64,000 nt of DNA from positions 11,341 to 75,340 of the forward strand of contig JBMDXA010000226.1 in assembly GCA_048594725.1 (NCBI GenBank). The letters are read 5' to 3'. This stretch comes from JAFDZV01 sp048594725 (GTDB taxonomy: Bacteria > Bacteroidota > Ignavibacteria > OLB7). The position numbers were made by a program, and so were the translations under genes. This document shows, piece by piece, positions 34,396-43,662 of this stretch (position 1 is the stretch's first letter; each line of letters begins with the position of its first letter). Under the pieces are notes generated by a model that ran no database searches, had not been told where the DNA came from, and worked only from the letters and a program-made list of their open reading frames with translations.

Positions 34396-35976
34396 ATGAA
34401 ACGACGCACATTTCTCAAGACCGCCGCCACCACGGCCGCGGCCTCGCCGATACTTCTGGGAGGACTGCCGCTGCGGGCGCAGTCGAACCTTGCCATGCTC
34501 GCGCAGATGCCGTCGCTCGACGACGACCGCATCCTCATCATCGTGCAGTTGTTCGGCGGCAACGACGGGCTCAATACCATGATCCCGGCCGATGACGACG
34601 AGTACTACCGCATGCGTCCCGGCATCGCCGTGCCGAAGAAGGATGCCTGGAACAATGTGGGCGATATCTATCTGCACCCGGCGCTCGCGCTCGGCTCCAA
34701 GGGGGGCGTGGCGCGGATGCTGGAGACCGGCACGCTGGCGCTGGTGCAGGGGGTGGGCTATCCCAATCCCAATCTCTCCCACTTCCGCTCCACCGATATT
34801 TGGCTGAGCGGCATCAATTCCTCCGATCCCAACGTCCGGCTCGATACCGGCTGGATAGGCCGGTATCTGGAACAGCGCTATCCCGATTTCCCCGGCTCCC
34901 TGCCGGATCATCCCCTCTCGGTGCAGTTCGGCGGCAGCTTCTCGCTGACGCTGCTGAGTTCCAAGGGAAGGATGGGCATCGAGGTTACCGATCCGAGCGG
35001 GCAGCGCGGCGTGGGCTCGCAGCTCGATTCGCTCGATCCCGAAAGCAACGGCACCGCCTATCAGGAGGAGTACGGGTTCATCGCCGATATCGCCAACCGC
35101 TCCAACAAATACGCACAGGCGGTGAAGGATGCCTATGCCGCCGGCAAGGGACAGCTGCGCGGCGAGTACGGCGGCGATGGCTTCGGACGGCAGATGGCCT
35201 CGGTGGCGGCGCTTATCGCTGGCGGCCTGAAGTCGAAGATCTACGTGGTCTCGATGGGGGGCTTCGATACCCATGTCACGCAGCAGTACGAAGGGAACTC
35301 CGGAACACACCCCTCGCTCCTGGCACGTTTCAGCGATGGGGTGGCGCAGTTCACCAACGATATGACCCGGCTGGGGCAGGCCGATCGCGTGGTGGGCATC
35401 ACCGTCAGCGAGTTCGGGCGCAGACCGCATGAGAACGGCAGCCTTGGCACCGATCACGGCGCGGCCGGTGTGCAGTTCATCTGGGGAACGATGGTCAACA
35501 GCGGCGTGTTCGGCAATCCGTTCGATCTGAAGAACCTGAATGCCAACGGCGATCTGAACTACGAGGTGGATTACCGCGAGGTCTACGCCGAGATCCTTAC
35601 CGACTGGTTCGGGCTCTCCATGGCGCAGATGCGGGAGGTGCTCCAGAAGGATGATCTGATGCCGGTGGATGTGCTGAAGACCCCCTCCGGCGTGGAGCGC
35701 GAGGCTATCGGGAAGGGGGGCGTAGCCATCAACGGCAGCTACCCGAACCCCTTTACCACCTCCACGACCGTGGAGATCCGTCTGGACCGTGCCGCAACGG
35801 CGGTGCTGGAGATCAGCACGCTGGACGGACGCCGTGTAGCCCGCCCGCTGGAAGCGCGCCTGGAAGCCGGCGTGCACAGCATCCCCGTTGCCGCCGATCT
35901 TCCGGCCGGCACCTATCTCTGCACCCTCCGCGCCGCCGGCCGCACCGATTCGTGCGTGCTCCGCTGCGTCCGGTGA
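34396..35976 (+). CDS. DUF1501 family protein with Tat-like signal and T9SS sorting domain
   Basis: 526 residues. The N-terminus KRRTFLKTAATTAAASPILL is a twin-arginine signal. The DUF1501 (sulfatase/alkaline-phosphatase-like) body has RILIIVQLFGGNDGLNTMIP, SHFRSTDIWLSG, FDTHVTQQYEGN, ITVSEFGRRPHENGSLGTDH and AAGVQFIWG. The last 80 residues form a T9SS sorting domain (INGSYPNPFTTSTTVEIRLD, LDGRRVA, LPAGTYLCTL). Combining a Tat signal with a T9SS domain implies export folded to the periplasm and then across the outer membrane; this is inferred from the two signals. Its partner is the DUF1800 gene directly upstream. Confidence 0.9.
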   Translation: MKRRTFLKTAATTAAASPILLGGLPLRAQSNLAMLAQMPSLDDDRILIIVQLFGGNDGLNTMIPADDDEYYRMRPGIAVPKKDAWNNVGDIYLHPALALGSKGGVARMLETGTLALVQGVGYPNPNLSHFRSTDIWLSGINSSDPNVRLDTGWIGRYLEQRYPDFPGSLPDHPLSVQFGGSFSLTLLSSKGRMGIEVTDPSGQRGVGSQLDSLDPESNGTAYQEEYGFIADIANRSNKYAQAVKDAYAAGKGQLRGEYGGDGFGRQMASVAALIAGGLKSKIYVVSMGGFDTHVTQQYEGNSGTHPSLLARFSDGVAQFTNDMTRLGQADRVVGITVSEFGRRPHENGSLGTDHGAAGVQFIWGTMVNSGVFGNPFDLKNLNANGDLNYEVDYREVYAEILTDWFGLSMAQMREVLQKDDLMPVDVLKTPSGVEREAIGKGGVAINGSYPNPFTTSTTVEIRLDRAATAVLEISTLDGRRVARPLEARLEAGVHSIPVAADLPAGTYLCTLRAAGRTDSCVLRCVR

Positions 35977-36312
35977 TGGTCGATTCTAGATTTTCGATTT
36001 TGGATTTTCGATTTGGTCCATCTTCGCTTTACGATTGAAGATTTACGATTGGAAGACAGGGGAGGGGAGAAGAAATCTCTCGCCTGGATTTCGGGGCTTT
36101 CCGATTTCTCATCGTGTCGATTTCATGTCCGGCGCGACGATCCATAGCAGATTTTCGATTTTGGATTTTCGATTGGAAGACAGGGGAGAGCTCTCCCTGA
36201 CTCCTGGCGCCTGACTCCCGGCTTCTCATTCGCGCAGATTTCATGTCCGGCGCGACGATCCGTATCTGTATCCCCCATTCCCCTGCATCAAGATTCGCGA
36301 AAATTCGTGGTT
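35977..36312. repeat. Intergenic repeat cluster (GATTTTCG and GATTTCATGTCCGGCGCGACG families)
   Basis: GATTTTCGATTTTGGATTTT-type runs lie at 35985-36012 and 36149-36175. The unit GATTTCATGTCCGGCGCGAC followed by GATCC occurs at 36118-36143 and 36237-36262. The last copy continues as CATCAAGATTCG then AATTCGTGGTTATG, whose ATG is the start codon of the next gene at 36313; this is the R3 element also found at 9595-9770. No gene. Confidence 0.8.
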
Positions 36313-39300
36313 ATGCGAACACTCTACATCCTGCTCACATCCATTCTAGTGCTGCTGGGGAGCGTGCCATTGCAGGCGCAGTTCCCCGCAAGCTGCGATG
36401 GGGACAAGTCGTGCATCGGCAATGCGCTCACGATCTCGGTGACGAGCGGCAAGGGAGCCCAGTACGTCGATGTCGACACCTCGTCGGTGCTTCGCGGGCT
36501 CGATACCGCCATCACGTTCGAGGCGTGGATACGCCCGGAGCCGCAGCCGGGGAAGCGCCAGTTCATCGGTGGCTTATGGGGACCGAACAAGGACAATAAC
36601 GACCAGTGGGTGCTGTATCTGGAGGATGAGAGGATAAGTTTTGCGCTCAGCCCCGACGACTCGTACCTGGGGGATGCCGACAACACCGTCACCAGCGCTG
36701 TGGTGCCGGGGCTGTACGGCCGGGGCTGGATTCATGTCGCCGCCGTCTGGGATGGCGCCTCCACCGCCGCCCGCATCTATGTGGATGGGTTCGAAGTCTC
36801 CCGCGCCGCCAATGCCGCCGTTCCGCTGCTCCGGCTGAAGCGTGTGGAGAGCCCGAAACTTCCCATGCAGATCGGAAGCTGCAACGGCCTGTACGACGAT
36901 ACCACCCGCTACCGTACGTTCAAGGGGCAGATCGATGAGGTGCGGCTCTGGAGGCGTGCCCTTGCCGAGCGCGAGATCCGCTGCCAGCGCAATCTCTCGC
37001 TGAACGGCAACGAGCCGGGACTGATCCTCTACTACCGCTGCAACGAGCAGGGTTCATCGCAGAGCCTGTGCGACGCCACCGGCAACGCGCAGGTGGGGCT
37101 GATGCGCAGCGGCGCGGCCTGCAACGCCAGCGATCGCCAGATCCTTCCCACGTATATCGTCACGCCCGGTTCGGTCGGGGGGACGCTGTACTGCACCAGC
37201 GATACGGTTCTCTCCTTTACCATCGTCGATACCTCGTTCTGCGGTTCCACCGTGCAGATCCAGATGGCGGGCGCCGACGGGCGATTGTTCCGGGCCTCGC
37301 AGAGTTCCTTTACGCTTGCGCAGAACGTGCCGCAGACCTTCACGGTACAGTTGCGGGCCACGCTGATCGGCGCCATCAACGCCGAAATGCGAGTGGTCAA
37401 TACCAACCGCTGCGGCGCCACCGTGCGGGTGCCGCTGGTCTACACGCGCCGCACCGAGCTGGATTACTCCAAGGGGCGTATGCAGCTCGATACGCTCTTC
37501 GTGGGCTGCCTGGATAAAAGCCGGGCGGAGGATACGCTGGAGATCTGCAACAACACCGGGCGCCCGATGAACCTGGACAGCCTGGTGCTGGGGACCGCCC
37601 GCTTCAACTGGCGCGCGCTCAATCCGGCGCGCACGCCATTCCCCGGCGCTCCGGTGACGCTCGCCTCCGGGGAATGCTGGAAGGTGATCGTCCGGATGGA
37701 TGCCGGGGATACCACCAGAACCAACTACGATACGCTCCGGATCTTCAGCGATGACCGCTGCCCCGGAAGCGGCATCATCCCGGTGCAGGGGCATTCCCAG
37801 GAGGTGTTCACCATCCTGCAACCGAACGGTGTAGACCGCGTGGATTCCATGAACTTCGGCGATGTCTGCCCCGGCCAGATCAGCGACGTGCAGATGTACC
37901 AGTGGCGCAATCTTCTTCAGGAGCCGATCGACATCGATACGATCATCGTCTCCAACGGCTTCTTCACCCGGCGCAACATCTACCCGGTGCAGCTTCTGCC
38001 GCGCACCGCCTATCAGCCTACCTTCACCCGGTTCCGCCCGGATCGTCCCGGCCCCTTTACCGGCCAGATGATCTTCCGCACCACCTACCGTGGCTGCGTC
38101 ATCGAGAGGAAAGTGGAACTGACCGGACGTGGCATCTCGGTGGATGTCTCGTTCAATGGCGCGCTTGTCGGGTTCGGCAATGTTACCATCGGCAAGACCC
38201 AGGGGCAGGGGGTGAGCGTTACCAACAACGGCCGCGACGCGCGAGGCATGGCCGCCTATCTGAAGGTGGGGGATGTCTTCAGCATCGTCTCCGGAGGGGC
38301 GTTCGCGATATCGCCCGGACAGACCGTACAGGTGGGAGTGGAGTTCCGCCCGCGCGAGCCCAGAACCTATTACGATACGCTCTGCGTGTTCGACAACCAG
38401 TGCTATCAGACCATCTGCATTCCCATCTCCGGCACCGGCGTCTTCGATGCGCTTGTGTTCGATCCTCCGTATCTGAACATGGAGAACATCATCGGCTGCC
38501 AGTGCCGTACCGATACCATACAGGTGCTGAACAATCTGGGGAGCGGCCTGGGATTCACCTGGACGAAGAACGATCCGGGCGGGAAGTTCCAGGTGCGCCA
38601 GCTCGGCTCCGCCGGTGGTGCGCTGCCGGTTGGCGGGGGGACGTCGTTCGAGGTCACCTACTGCCCGAACGATCTGAACACCGATCGCTCCGACCGTTCC
38701 TATATCGATATCCGGCTCTCCGACGGCCAGCTCTATCAGGTGCTGCTGCACGGCACCAGCGTGGCCCCCAAGCTCTACGTTACGCCGCTCACCGCCTTCG
38801 GTAATGTGGAGGCGGGCTGGCGCAGGCGCGAGATGATCCTGGTGGAGAACGCCAGCTCCGTGCCGATCCACGTCACCGCCGCAAACGTTCCGCCGGGGTA
38901 CACGGTGCTCTCCACCAGTCCGGTTCTGCCCAGAACCCTGAACCCGCGCGATTCGCTCTGGGTGGAGGTGGAGCTTGCCCCCACGACGGAGGGCTCGTAC
39001 AACGGCCGGATCACCCTCGTCTCCGACTCCCCCTGCCAGCTCGGCTGGAGCGGCGAGCTTACCGGGCGCGGTGTGGTGATGAAGCTGGATGTGCCGATAC
39101 GGTTCATCAACTACGGCCTGATAAAGCCGTGCGATTGCTCCGTCCGGGAGATACCGCTGCCGAACAACAGCGAGTATATCCCGATGGATATCGATTCGGT
39201 CTGGATCGATGGCGCCGGCGTCACCTCGGCCAACCCGGCGGTGTTCGTCTGGCGCTCGCGGCAGACCGGCGGGGCCACGCTGCCGTACACGCTGGCTCCA

Positions 39301-41256
39301 AGGAGCGTCGATACGCTGCTGGTATCCTTCTGCCCGAACATCCCGGCAACGCAGCAGAACCTTCTTGCAAACGCCGCGATCCATATCCGCGCCCGTACCC
39401 AGGTCTGGAGCGAGCAGTTCGATGTGGTGCTGAGCGGGCGGCGCGAGATGAACTTCCAGCCGAACCGCGTGCAGGTCTCCTTCCCGGCAACCCGCGTGGA
39501 TACTGCCGCGCAGCCGATCCCCGTGGAGATCACCGTGCCCGACCAGTTCATCAATCCGAGCGGCGACAGCGTCGTGATCGATACGATGACGTTCGTGCCG
39601 GACCAGCGGGTCTTCTCCATCGAACATCCCTCCGGACAGCCTTTCCCGTGGGTGATAAAGCGTGGAGAGAAGCTGACGTTCCGCGTGAAGTTCTACCCGC
39701 GCGCGCCGAAGGATTACGTGGCGCGGCTCAACATCCATACGAGTTTCCCCTGCACCGGCGTGGATACCACCATCCTGGTGCGGGGAACCGGATTTGCCCC
39801 CGCCTTCGGATTGCAGATGGCGTTCGATACATCGGCGGTGGGACGCGATACCATCAACCTTACAACCTGCGATACGCTGGAGCTGCCGGTGATGATCACC
39901 CGCGCGATACCGCAGGATATCATCGACATCGCCTTCCGTATCGGCTACGATTCCACGGCGATGAAGCTGATCGGCGTGCGCTCCCCGTATACAGGCAACA
40001 GCGTGGTACGGGATACCGGCGACGGCGCCCGCGCCTATCTGAAGGATGCCCGGATGGTGCAGGCCGGAACCGTCGCGTACGTCCGCTTCGCGGTCACGCG
40101 CGGGCCGGTCACCTTCCCGATCACGCTGGATGAGATAGACTTCGACAGCGACTCGCTGGTGTTCTTCAAGATCATCGCCGGGATCGATCGCGGCCTGGTC
40201 CGGATCGACCAGCCGATGATCGAGATCACCAGGTCCGTCCGGTTCGATACGGTGAACATCAAGAGCTGCGACACGCGCGCGATCGTGGTGCGGAATCCGG
40301 GGCTGATCCCGATCACGTTCGATTCGCTGAGCGGCCTGCCGCCGGGGCATCGCATCACCGCCAGCAGCATCCCCTATCCGGCCGTGCTGGCGCCAGGGGA
40401 TTCCATCGAGCTTACCCTCACATTCTGCCCGTTCATGGAGATGGCGTACGATTCCACGCTCCGTGCCCATTCCAGCTCTCCCTGCGTCATCGCCGACAGC
40501 GGAACGATCCACAGCTTCGGGTATGCTCCTCCGTTCCCGATGCGGATCATGCTGGGGGATGGCACAACCGAGCTTCCGTCGATCTCCGGCATCATCGCCG
40601 ATACCGTGGAGGTGCCGGTCTCGGTGGATCGTGATGTGCCGCAGACGCCGCTGGATGTGACGGTGCTTCTGGAATACAACCGGCGCGCGCTCCAGTTCAT
40701 CGATGCCAGGTCCTCCTACTCGGCGGCGGTCTCGGCGTCCGAGAGCAGCAATGGGCTGCTGGTGCGGATTCCCGGCTGCGACAGCATCCGGCAGGGGGAG
40801 ATCGCCCTGCTGCGCTTCGTGGTGGCGGTGCCGGATGTGGTAAGCTCGCCGATGTATCTTATCCCGCAGCCGTTCACCAGCGACTCGATCTTCTGGGTGA
40901 AGCTCGATCCGCCTATCACGACCGGCGATACCACCACGGTGATGGTCGATCCGCGCTGCAACATCTCGCGGCTGAATTTCCGTGGCGGCACCAACAAGCT
41001 CTCGGCCGCCCGGCCGAACCCGGCGCGTACCCGCATCTCCATCGAGGCGGAGTTCGTGGAGGACGCCAACACCCGCCTGCGCCTGTACAACAGCGCCGGC
41101 GTGGAGGTCTATCAGGTTCTCGACGGCAGCACGCGGATGAGCGGCGGCCGCTACCGCTTCGATTTCGATGTCAGCGTTCTGCCGAGCGGCGACTATTACT
41201 GCGTTTTGGAGGCCGGCCGGTTCCGGGCGGTGGAACAGGTGAAGATCGTGAAGTGA
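36313..41256 (+). CDS. Giant T9SS-secreted protein: LamG, choice-of-anchor D repeats, cohesin-like modules
   Basis: 1647 residues from ATG 36313. Signal peptide: TLYILLTSILVLLGSVPLQA. Residues about 45-250 are a LamG/concanavalin-like domain (ITFEAWIRPEPQPGKRQFIG, GQIDEVRLWRRALAEREIRC). From about 280 to 1150 run HYDIN/ASPM-type Ig repeats (GFGNVTIGKTQGQGVSVTNN, RTYYDTLCVF, AFGNVEAGWRRREMILVENA), with paired cysteines. Two cohesin-like modules follow (about 1165-1290 and 1405-1520: MAFDTSAVGRDTINLTTCDT; ELPSISGIIADTVEVPVSVD). The end (1565-1647) is a T9SS sorting domain (AARPNPARTRISIEAEF, LPSGDYYCVLEAG). The protein is probably a surface or released adhesin; ligand unknown. Confidence 0.9.
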   Translation: MRTLYILLTSILVLLGSVPLQAQFPASCDGDKSCIGNALTISVTSGKGAQYVDVDTSSVLRGLDTAITFEAWIRPEPQPGKRQFIGGLWGPNKDNNDQWVLYLEDERISFALSPDDSYLGDADNTVTSAVVPGLYGRGWIHVAAVWDGASTAARIYVDGFEVSRAANAAVPLLRLKRVESPKLPMQIGSCNGLYDDTTRYRTFKGQIDEVRLWRRALAEREIRCQRNLSLNGNEPGLILYYRCNEQGSSQSLCDATGNAQVGLMRSGAACNASDRQILPTYIVTPGSVGGTLYCTSDTVLSFTIVDTSFCGSTVQIQMAGADGRLFRASQSSFTLAQNVPQTFTVQLRATLIGAINAEMRVVNTNRCGATVRVPLVYTRRTELDYSKGRMQLDTLFVGCLDKSRAEDTLEICNNTGRPMNLDSLVLGTARFNWRALNPARTPFPGAPVTLASGECWKVIVRMDAGDTTRTNYDTLRIFSDDRCPGSGIIPVQGHSQEVFTILQPNGVDRVDSMNFGDVCPGQISDVQMYQWRNLLQEPIDIDTIIVSNGFFTRRNIYPVQLLPRTAYQPTFTRFRPDRPGPFTGQMIFRTTYRGCVIERKVELTGRGISVDVSFNGALVGFGNVTIGKTQGQGVSVTNNGRDARGMAAYLKVGDVFSIVSGGAFAISPGQTVQVGVEFRPREPRTYYDTLCVFDNQCYQTICIPISGTGVFDALVFDPPYLNMENIIGCQCRTDTIQVLNNLGSGLGFTWTKNDPGGKFQVRQLGSAGGALPVGGGTSFEVTYCPNDLNTDRSDRSYIDIRLSDGQLYQVLLHGTSVAPKLYVTPLTAFGNVEAGWRRREMILVENASSVPIHVTAANVPPGYTVLSTSPVLPRTLNPRDSLWVEVELAPTTEGSYNGRITLVSDSPCQLGWSGELTGRGVVMKLDVPIRFINYGLIKPCDCSVREIPLPNNSEYIPMDIDSVWIDGAGVTSANPAVFVWRSRQTGGATLPYTLAPRSVDTLLVSFCPNIPATQQNLLANAAIHIRARTQVWSEQFDVVLSGRREMNFQPNRVQVSFPATRVDTAAQPIPVEITVPDQFINPSGDSVVIDTMTFVPDQRVFSIEHPSGQPFPWVIKRGEKLTFRVKFYPRAPKDYVARLNIHTSFPCTGVDTTILVRGTGFAPAFGLQMAFDTSAVGRDTINLTTCDTLELPVMITRAIPQDIIDIAFRIGYDSTAMKLIGVRSPYTGNSVVRDTGDGARAYLKDARMVQAGTVAYVRFAVTRGPVTFPITLDEIDFDSDSLVFFKIIAGIDRGLVRIDQPMIEITRSVRFDTVNIKSCDTRAIVVRNPGLIPITFDSLSGLPPGHRITASSIPYPAVLAPGDSIELTLTFCPFMEMAYDSTLRAHSSSPCVIADSGTIHSFGYAPPFPMRIMLGDGTTELPSISGIIADTVEVPVSVDRDVPQTPLDVTVLLEYNRRALQFIDARSSYSAAVSASESSNGLLVRIPGCDSIRQGEIALLRFVVAVPDVVSSPMYLIPQPFTSDSIFWVKLDPPITTGDTTTVMVDPRCNISRLNFRGGTNKLSAARPNPARTRISIEAEFVEDANTRLRLYNSAGVEVYQVLDGSTRMSGGRYRFDFDVSVLPSGDYYCVLEAGRFRAVEQVKIVK

Positions 41257-41465
41257 TGAGGATGAGGTCCGTTGTCAGTGGTCCGTTGGCGGAACCGGAA
41301 CCGCAGGAGTGTCCCGGTAATCCCAGGAACAACGACGACGGACTACTGACAGCGGGCGAAGCCCGCGCACGCACTGCTGACTTTCTGATATGGCCGTCCG
41401 GCATTCTACCGAGAAGAACGCACTAAATAGTAAACCCCAAGTAACTCATAATCCGGCCCTTTTCC
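41257..41465. other. Short intergenic region with a GTCCGTTGTCAG-type repeat
   Basis: CGACGGACTACTGACAGCGGGC at 41334-41354 is repeated as CGACGGACTTCTGACAACGGGC at 63577-63598. No gene. Confidence 0.6.
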
Positions 41466-43511
41466 GTGAAGCATCTCTCTACTACTGCTGCTGCGCTGAT
41501 GCTGCTGTTCCATCTTCCGGTGCTGGCGCAGGATTCCGATCCCGTGCCCGACCGGCCGCGCGCCGATAGCCTGGCGCGGGCAGGGGGGCCGGGGACGTCG
41601 TTTCGTCTGGTCTTCTACGGCGGCTACGCGCTGAATTTCCATGAGACAACCGCCAGCCTGTTCACCGGCGGCGGGGAGTGCGGCGCGTTCAACGATGGGG
41701 AGGGGGCGGGCCCTGCGATGGGACTGTACGGGGAAATCCCGGTTGCGGGCACCTGGCTCGATGTGGTGCTGGGGGGGAGCTTCCTGCAGCGCGGCGGCGA
41801 GTTCGGCGAGGTCTATACCGGCGGTCTTCCGGTGCTCGATCCCAACAGCGACCGCTATGTGCAGCTGCAACGCAAGCATAGCTACACGGCCAACCTGGGC
41901 TACGTCTACGGCGAGCTTGGAGTGCGCCTGACGCCCGTTCAGGAATATCCCTTCTACTTCCGCCTGGCCGGTGCTGCCGGGGCTCCCATCACCGAGGCCA
42001 CCCACCGCCAGACCGAGGAGATACTGGCGCCGGTGGGAGTGCTCTATCCGGAGACCAATACCGCCATACGGGAGGTGTCCAGCGGGGAGATACGCGATGC
42101 GGGACTTTCGGTGGCGGTTGCAGGCGCCATCGGCTATCCGTTTCCGCTGAGCCGCCGGATCACCGCCTCGCCGGAGATCAGCTATTATTATCCCTTGAAC
42201 GATGTCACCCCCAATTATCGCTGGCGGATCTCATCGCTTCAGGGGGGCATCGCCCTGCGCTGGAGCTTCGGACGGCTGCCGGTGGATCATACGCAGGAGC
42301 CCCCGGTGATCGCTGCCGACGCCGATGCCGAGCCGCCGTATGTGACTCTTGCGACGGTGAATACGAAGAAGCTGGAGATCGTCGAGACCGTGGTGACCGA
42401 GACCTTCCCGGTGCTTCCCTATCTCTTCTTCGATCCCTCCAGTTCCGATATCGCGGGGCGCTACCGCCAGATCCCACCGGATGCAACCGGCGCGTTCGAC
42501 GAGCAGGAGCTTCCGCATCGCTCCCTTGCCGCCTACTACGATCTGCTGAACATCATCGGCAGCCGCCTGGCGGCCGATCCCGCCGCACGCATCACGCTGA
42601 ACGGTACCACCGATGGAACCGAGGTGCCGGTGGCGGGAGCCGCGAACAATCTGGCGCGCGCGCGCGCGCAGGCGGTGAAGGATTATCTGGTAAAGGTCTG
42701 GGGGATAGCGCCGGCGCGGATAGCGGTTACCACCAGCGCACAGCCCACCTATCCCTCCAGCATGCAGTATGCCGAGGGGGCCGAGGAGAACCGCCGCGTG
42801 GAGGTTATCACCACCAGCGACCAGATCCTCCGGCCGATCGTCTTCGAGCGCTTCAAGGAGCATACGATAGAGCCATCCGAACTCCTCTTCTCGGTGGGTG
42901 CCGAGAGCCCGGCCGGCATCCGGGACTGGAAGCTCGATGTCTTTGCCGGAGACCGGAACGTCTGGAGCCAGGCGGGAACGGGAGAACCTCCCTCCGTTCT
43001 TCGATGGGATCTGGATCGCGATGCCGCAGTGCGGATGGCGGAGATGCTGGGCGGCGATGACAAGCTCCGTTGCGAGCTGACGATCGTGGACAACGAGGGC
43101 CGGGAGGGTCGCTCCGAGTTCGCCGAGCCTGCGCGCAAGGAGATGAGCCCGTTCGAGGTGAGCCGACTCAGCCTCATCGTCTTCGATTTCGACAAGGCGA
43201 ACATCAACCCGCAGAACAAAAGGATGATCTCCTCGTTCGTCGCCCGCTCCATGCAGGCATCCTCCACGGCCGCCATCACCGGCTCCACCGACCGGCTCGG
43301 CGAGCTGGCGCACAACCAGCAGCTCTCCGGAGCGCGCGCGGTGGCCGTGCGCGATCTGATCGTGAACGAGCGTCCGGAGGCGGCCATCACCGACGTCAAG
43401 GGGGTGGGCCCCTCCAGGCTCCTGTACGACAACGATATCCCGGAAGGGCGGTATTACTGCCGCACGGTGACCGTGGAGGTGCGTACGCCGATCGCCGATA
43501 CGATCCGGTAA
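41466..43511 (+). CDS. Outer-membrane protein with two OmpA-like domains
   Basis: 681 residues from GTG 41466. Signal peptide: LSTTAAALMLLFHLPVLA. Residues about 30-280 form a barrel-like region (FRLVFYGGYALNFHETTASL, AGTWLDVVLGGSFLQRGGEF). Residues about 315-450 form a first OmpA_C-like module (YLFFDPSSSDIAG, LNGTTDGTE, ARARAQAVKDYL, EENRRVEV). Residues about 560-680 form a second (LIVFDFDKANINPQNKRMIS, ITGSTDRLGELAHNQQLSGA, RAVAVRDLI). OmpA_C domains hold peptidoglycan through Asp and Arg residues. Two copies in one protein are uncommon. It follows the giant T9SS protein on the same strand and may form part of the same surface system; that link is inference. Confidence 0.88.
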   Translation: MKHLSTTAAALMLLFHLPVLAQDSDPVPDRPRADSLARAGGPGTSFRLVFYGGYALNFHETTASLFTGGGECGAFNDGEGAGPAMGLYGEIPVAGTWLDVVLGGSFLQRGGEFGEVYTGGLPVLDPNSDRYVQLQRKHSYTANLGYVYGELGVRLTPVQEYPFYFRLAGAAGAPITEATHRQTEEILAPVGVLYPETNTAIREVSSGEIRDAGLSVAVAGAIGYPFPLSRRITASPEISYYYPLNDVTPNYRWRISSLQGGIALRWSFGRLPVDHTQEPPVIAADADAEPPYVTLATVNTKKLEIVETVVTETFPVLPYLFFDPSSSDIAGRYRQIPPDATGAFDEQELPHRSLAAYYDLLNIIGSRLAADPAARITLNGTTDGTEVPVAGAANNLARARAQAVKDYLVKVWGIAPARIAVTTSAQPTYPSSMQYAEGAEENRRVEVITTSDQILRPIVFERFKEHTIEPSELLFSVGAESPAGIRDWKLDVFAGDRNVWSQAGTGEPPSVLRWDLDRDAAVRMAEMLGGDDKLRCELTIVDNEGREGRSEFAEPARKEMSPFEVSRLSLIVFDFDKANINPQNKRMISSFVARSMQASSTAAITGSTDRLGELAHNQQLSGARAVAVRDLIVNERPEAAITDVKGVGPSRLLYDNDIPEGRYYCRTVTVEVRTPIADTIR

Positions 43512-43662
43512 GGGCCTCTGCGGGCATGCCATGTTCCTCCCATGTTTCGCTCCCGGTGTTTGTTGGGAACCTGCGGCGCACCCCTGTCTCTAACCCTCTC
43601 ATGCGCTCCTGACAGGGGGGCGTTCAAGCCAGTACACGAGTTCTTTTACCAACAAACGAATC

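Noticed and set aside
37054..40512. A 1152-codon open frame antisense to the giant T9SS gene
   Set aside because: The composition (Arg, His, Gly, Ala, Asp, no hydrophobic core) is typical of a high-GC complement frame, and the plus strand has a signal peptide and sorting domain.
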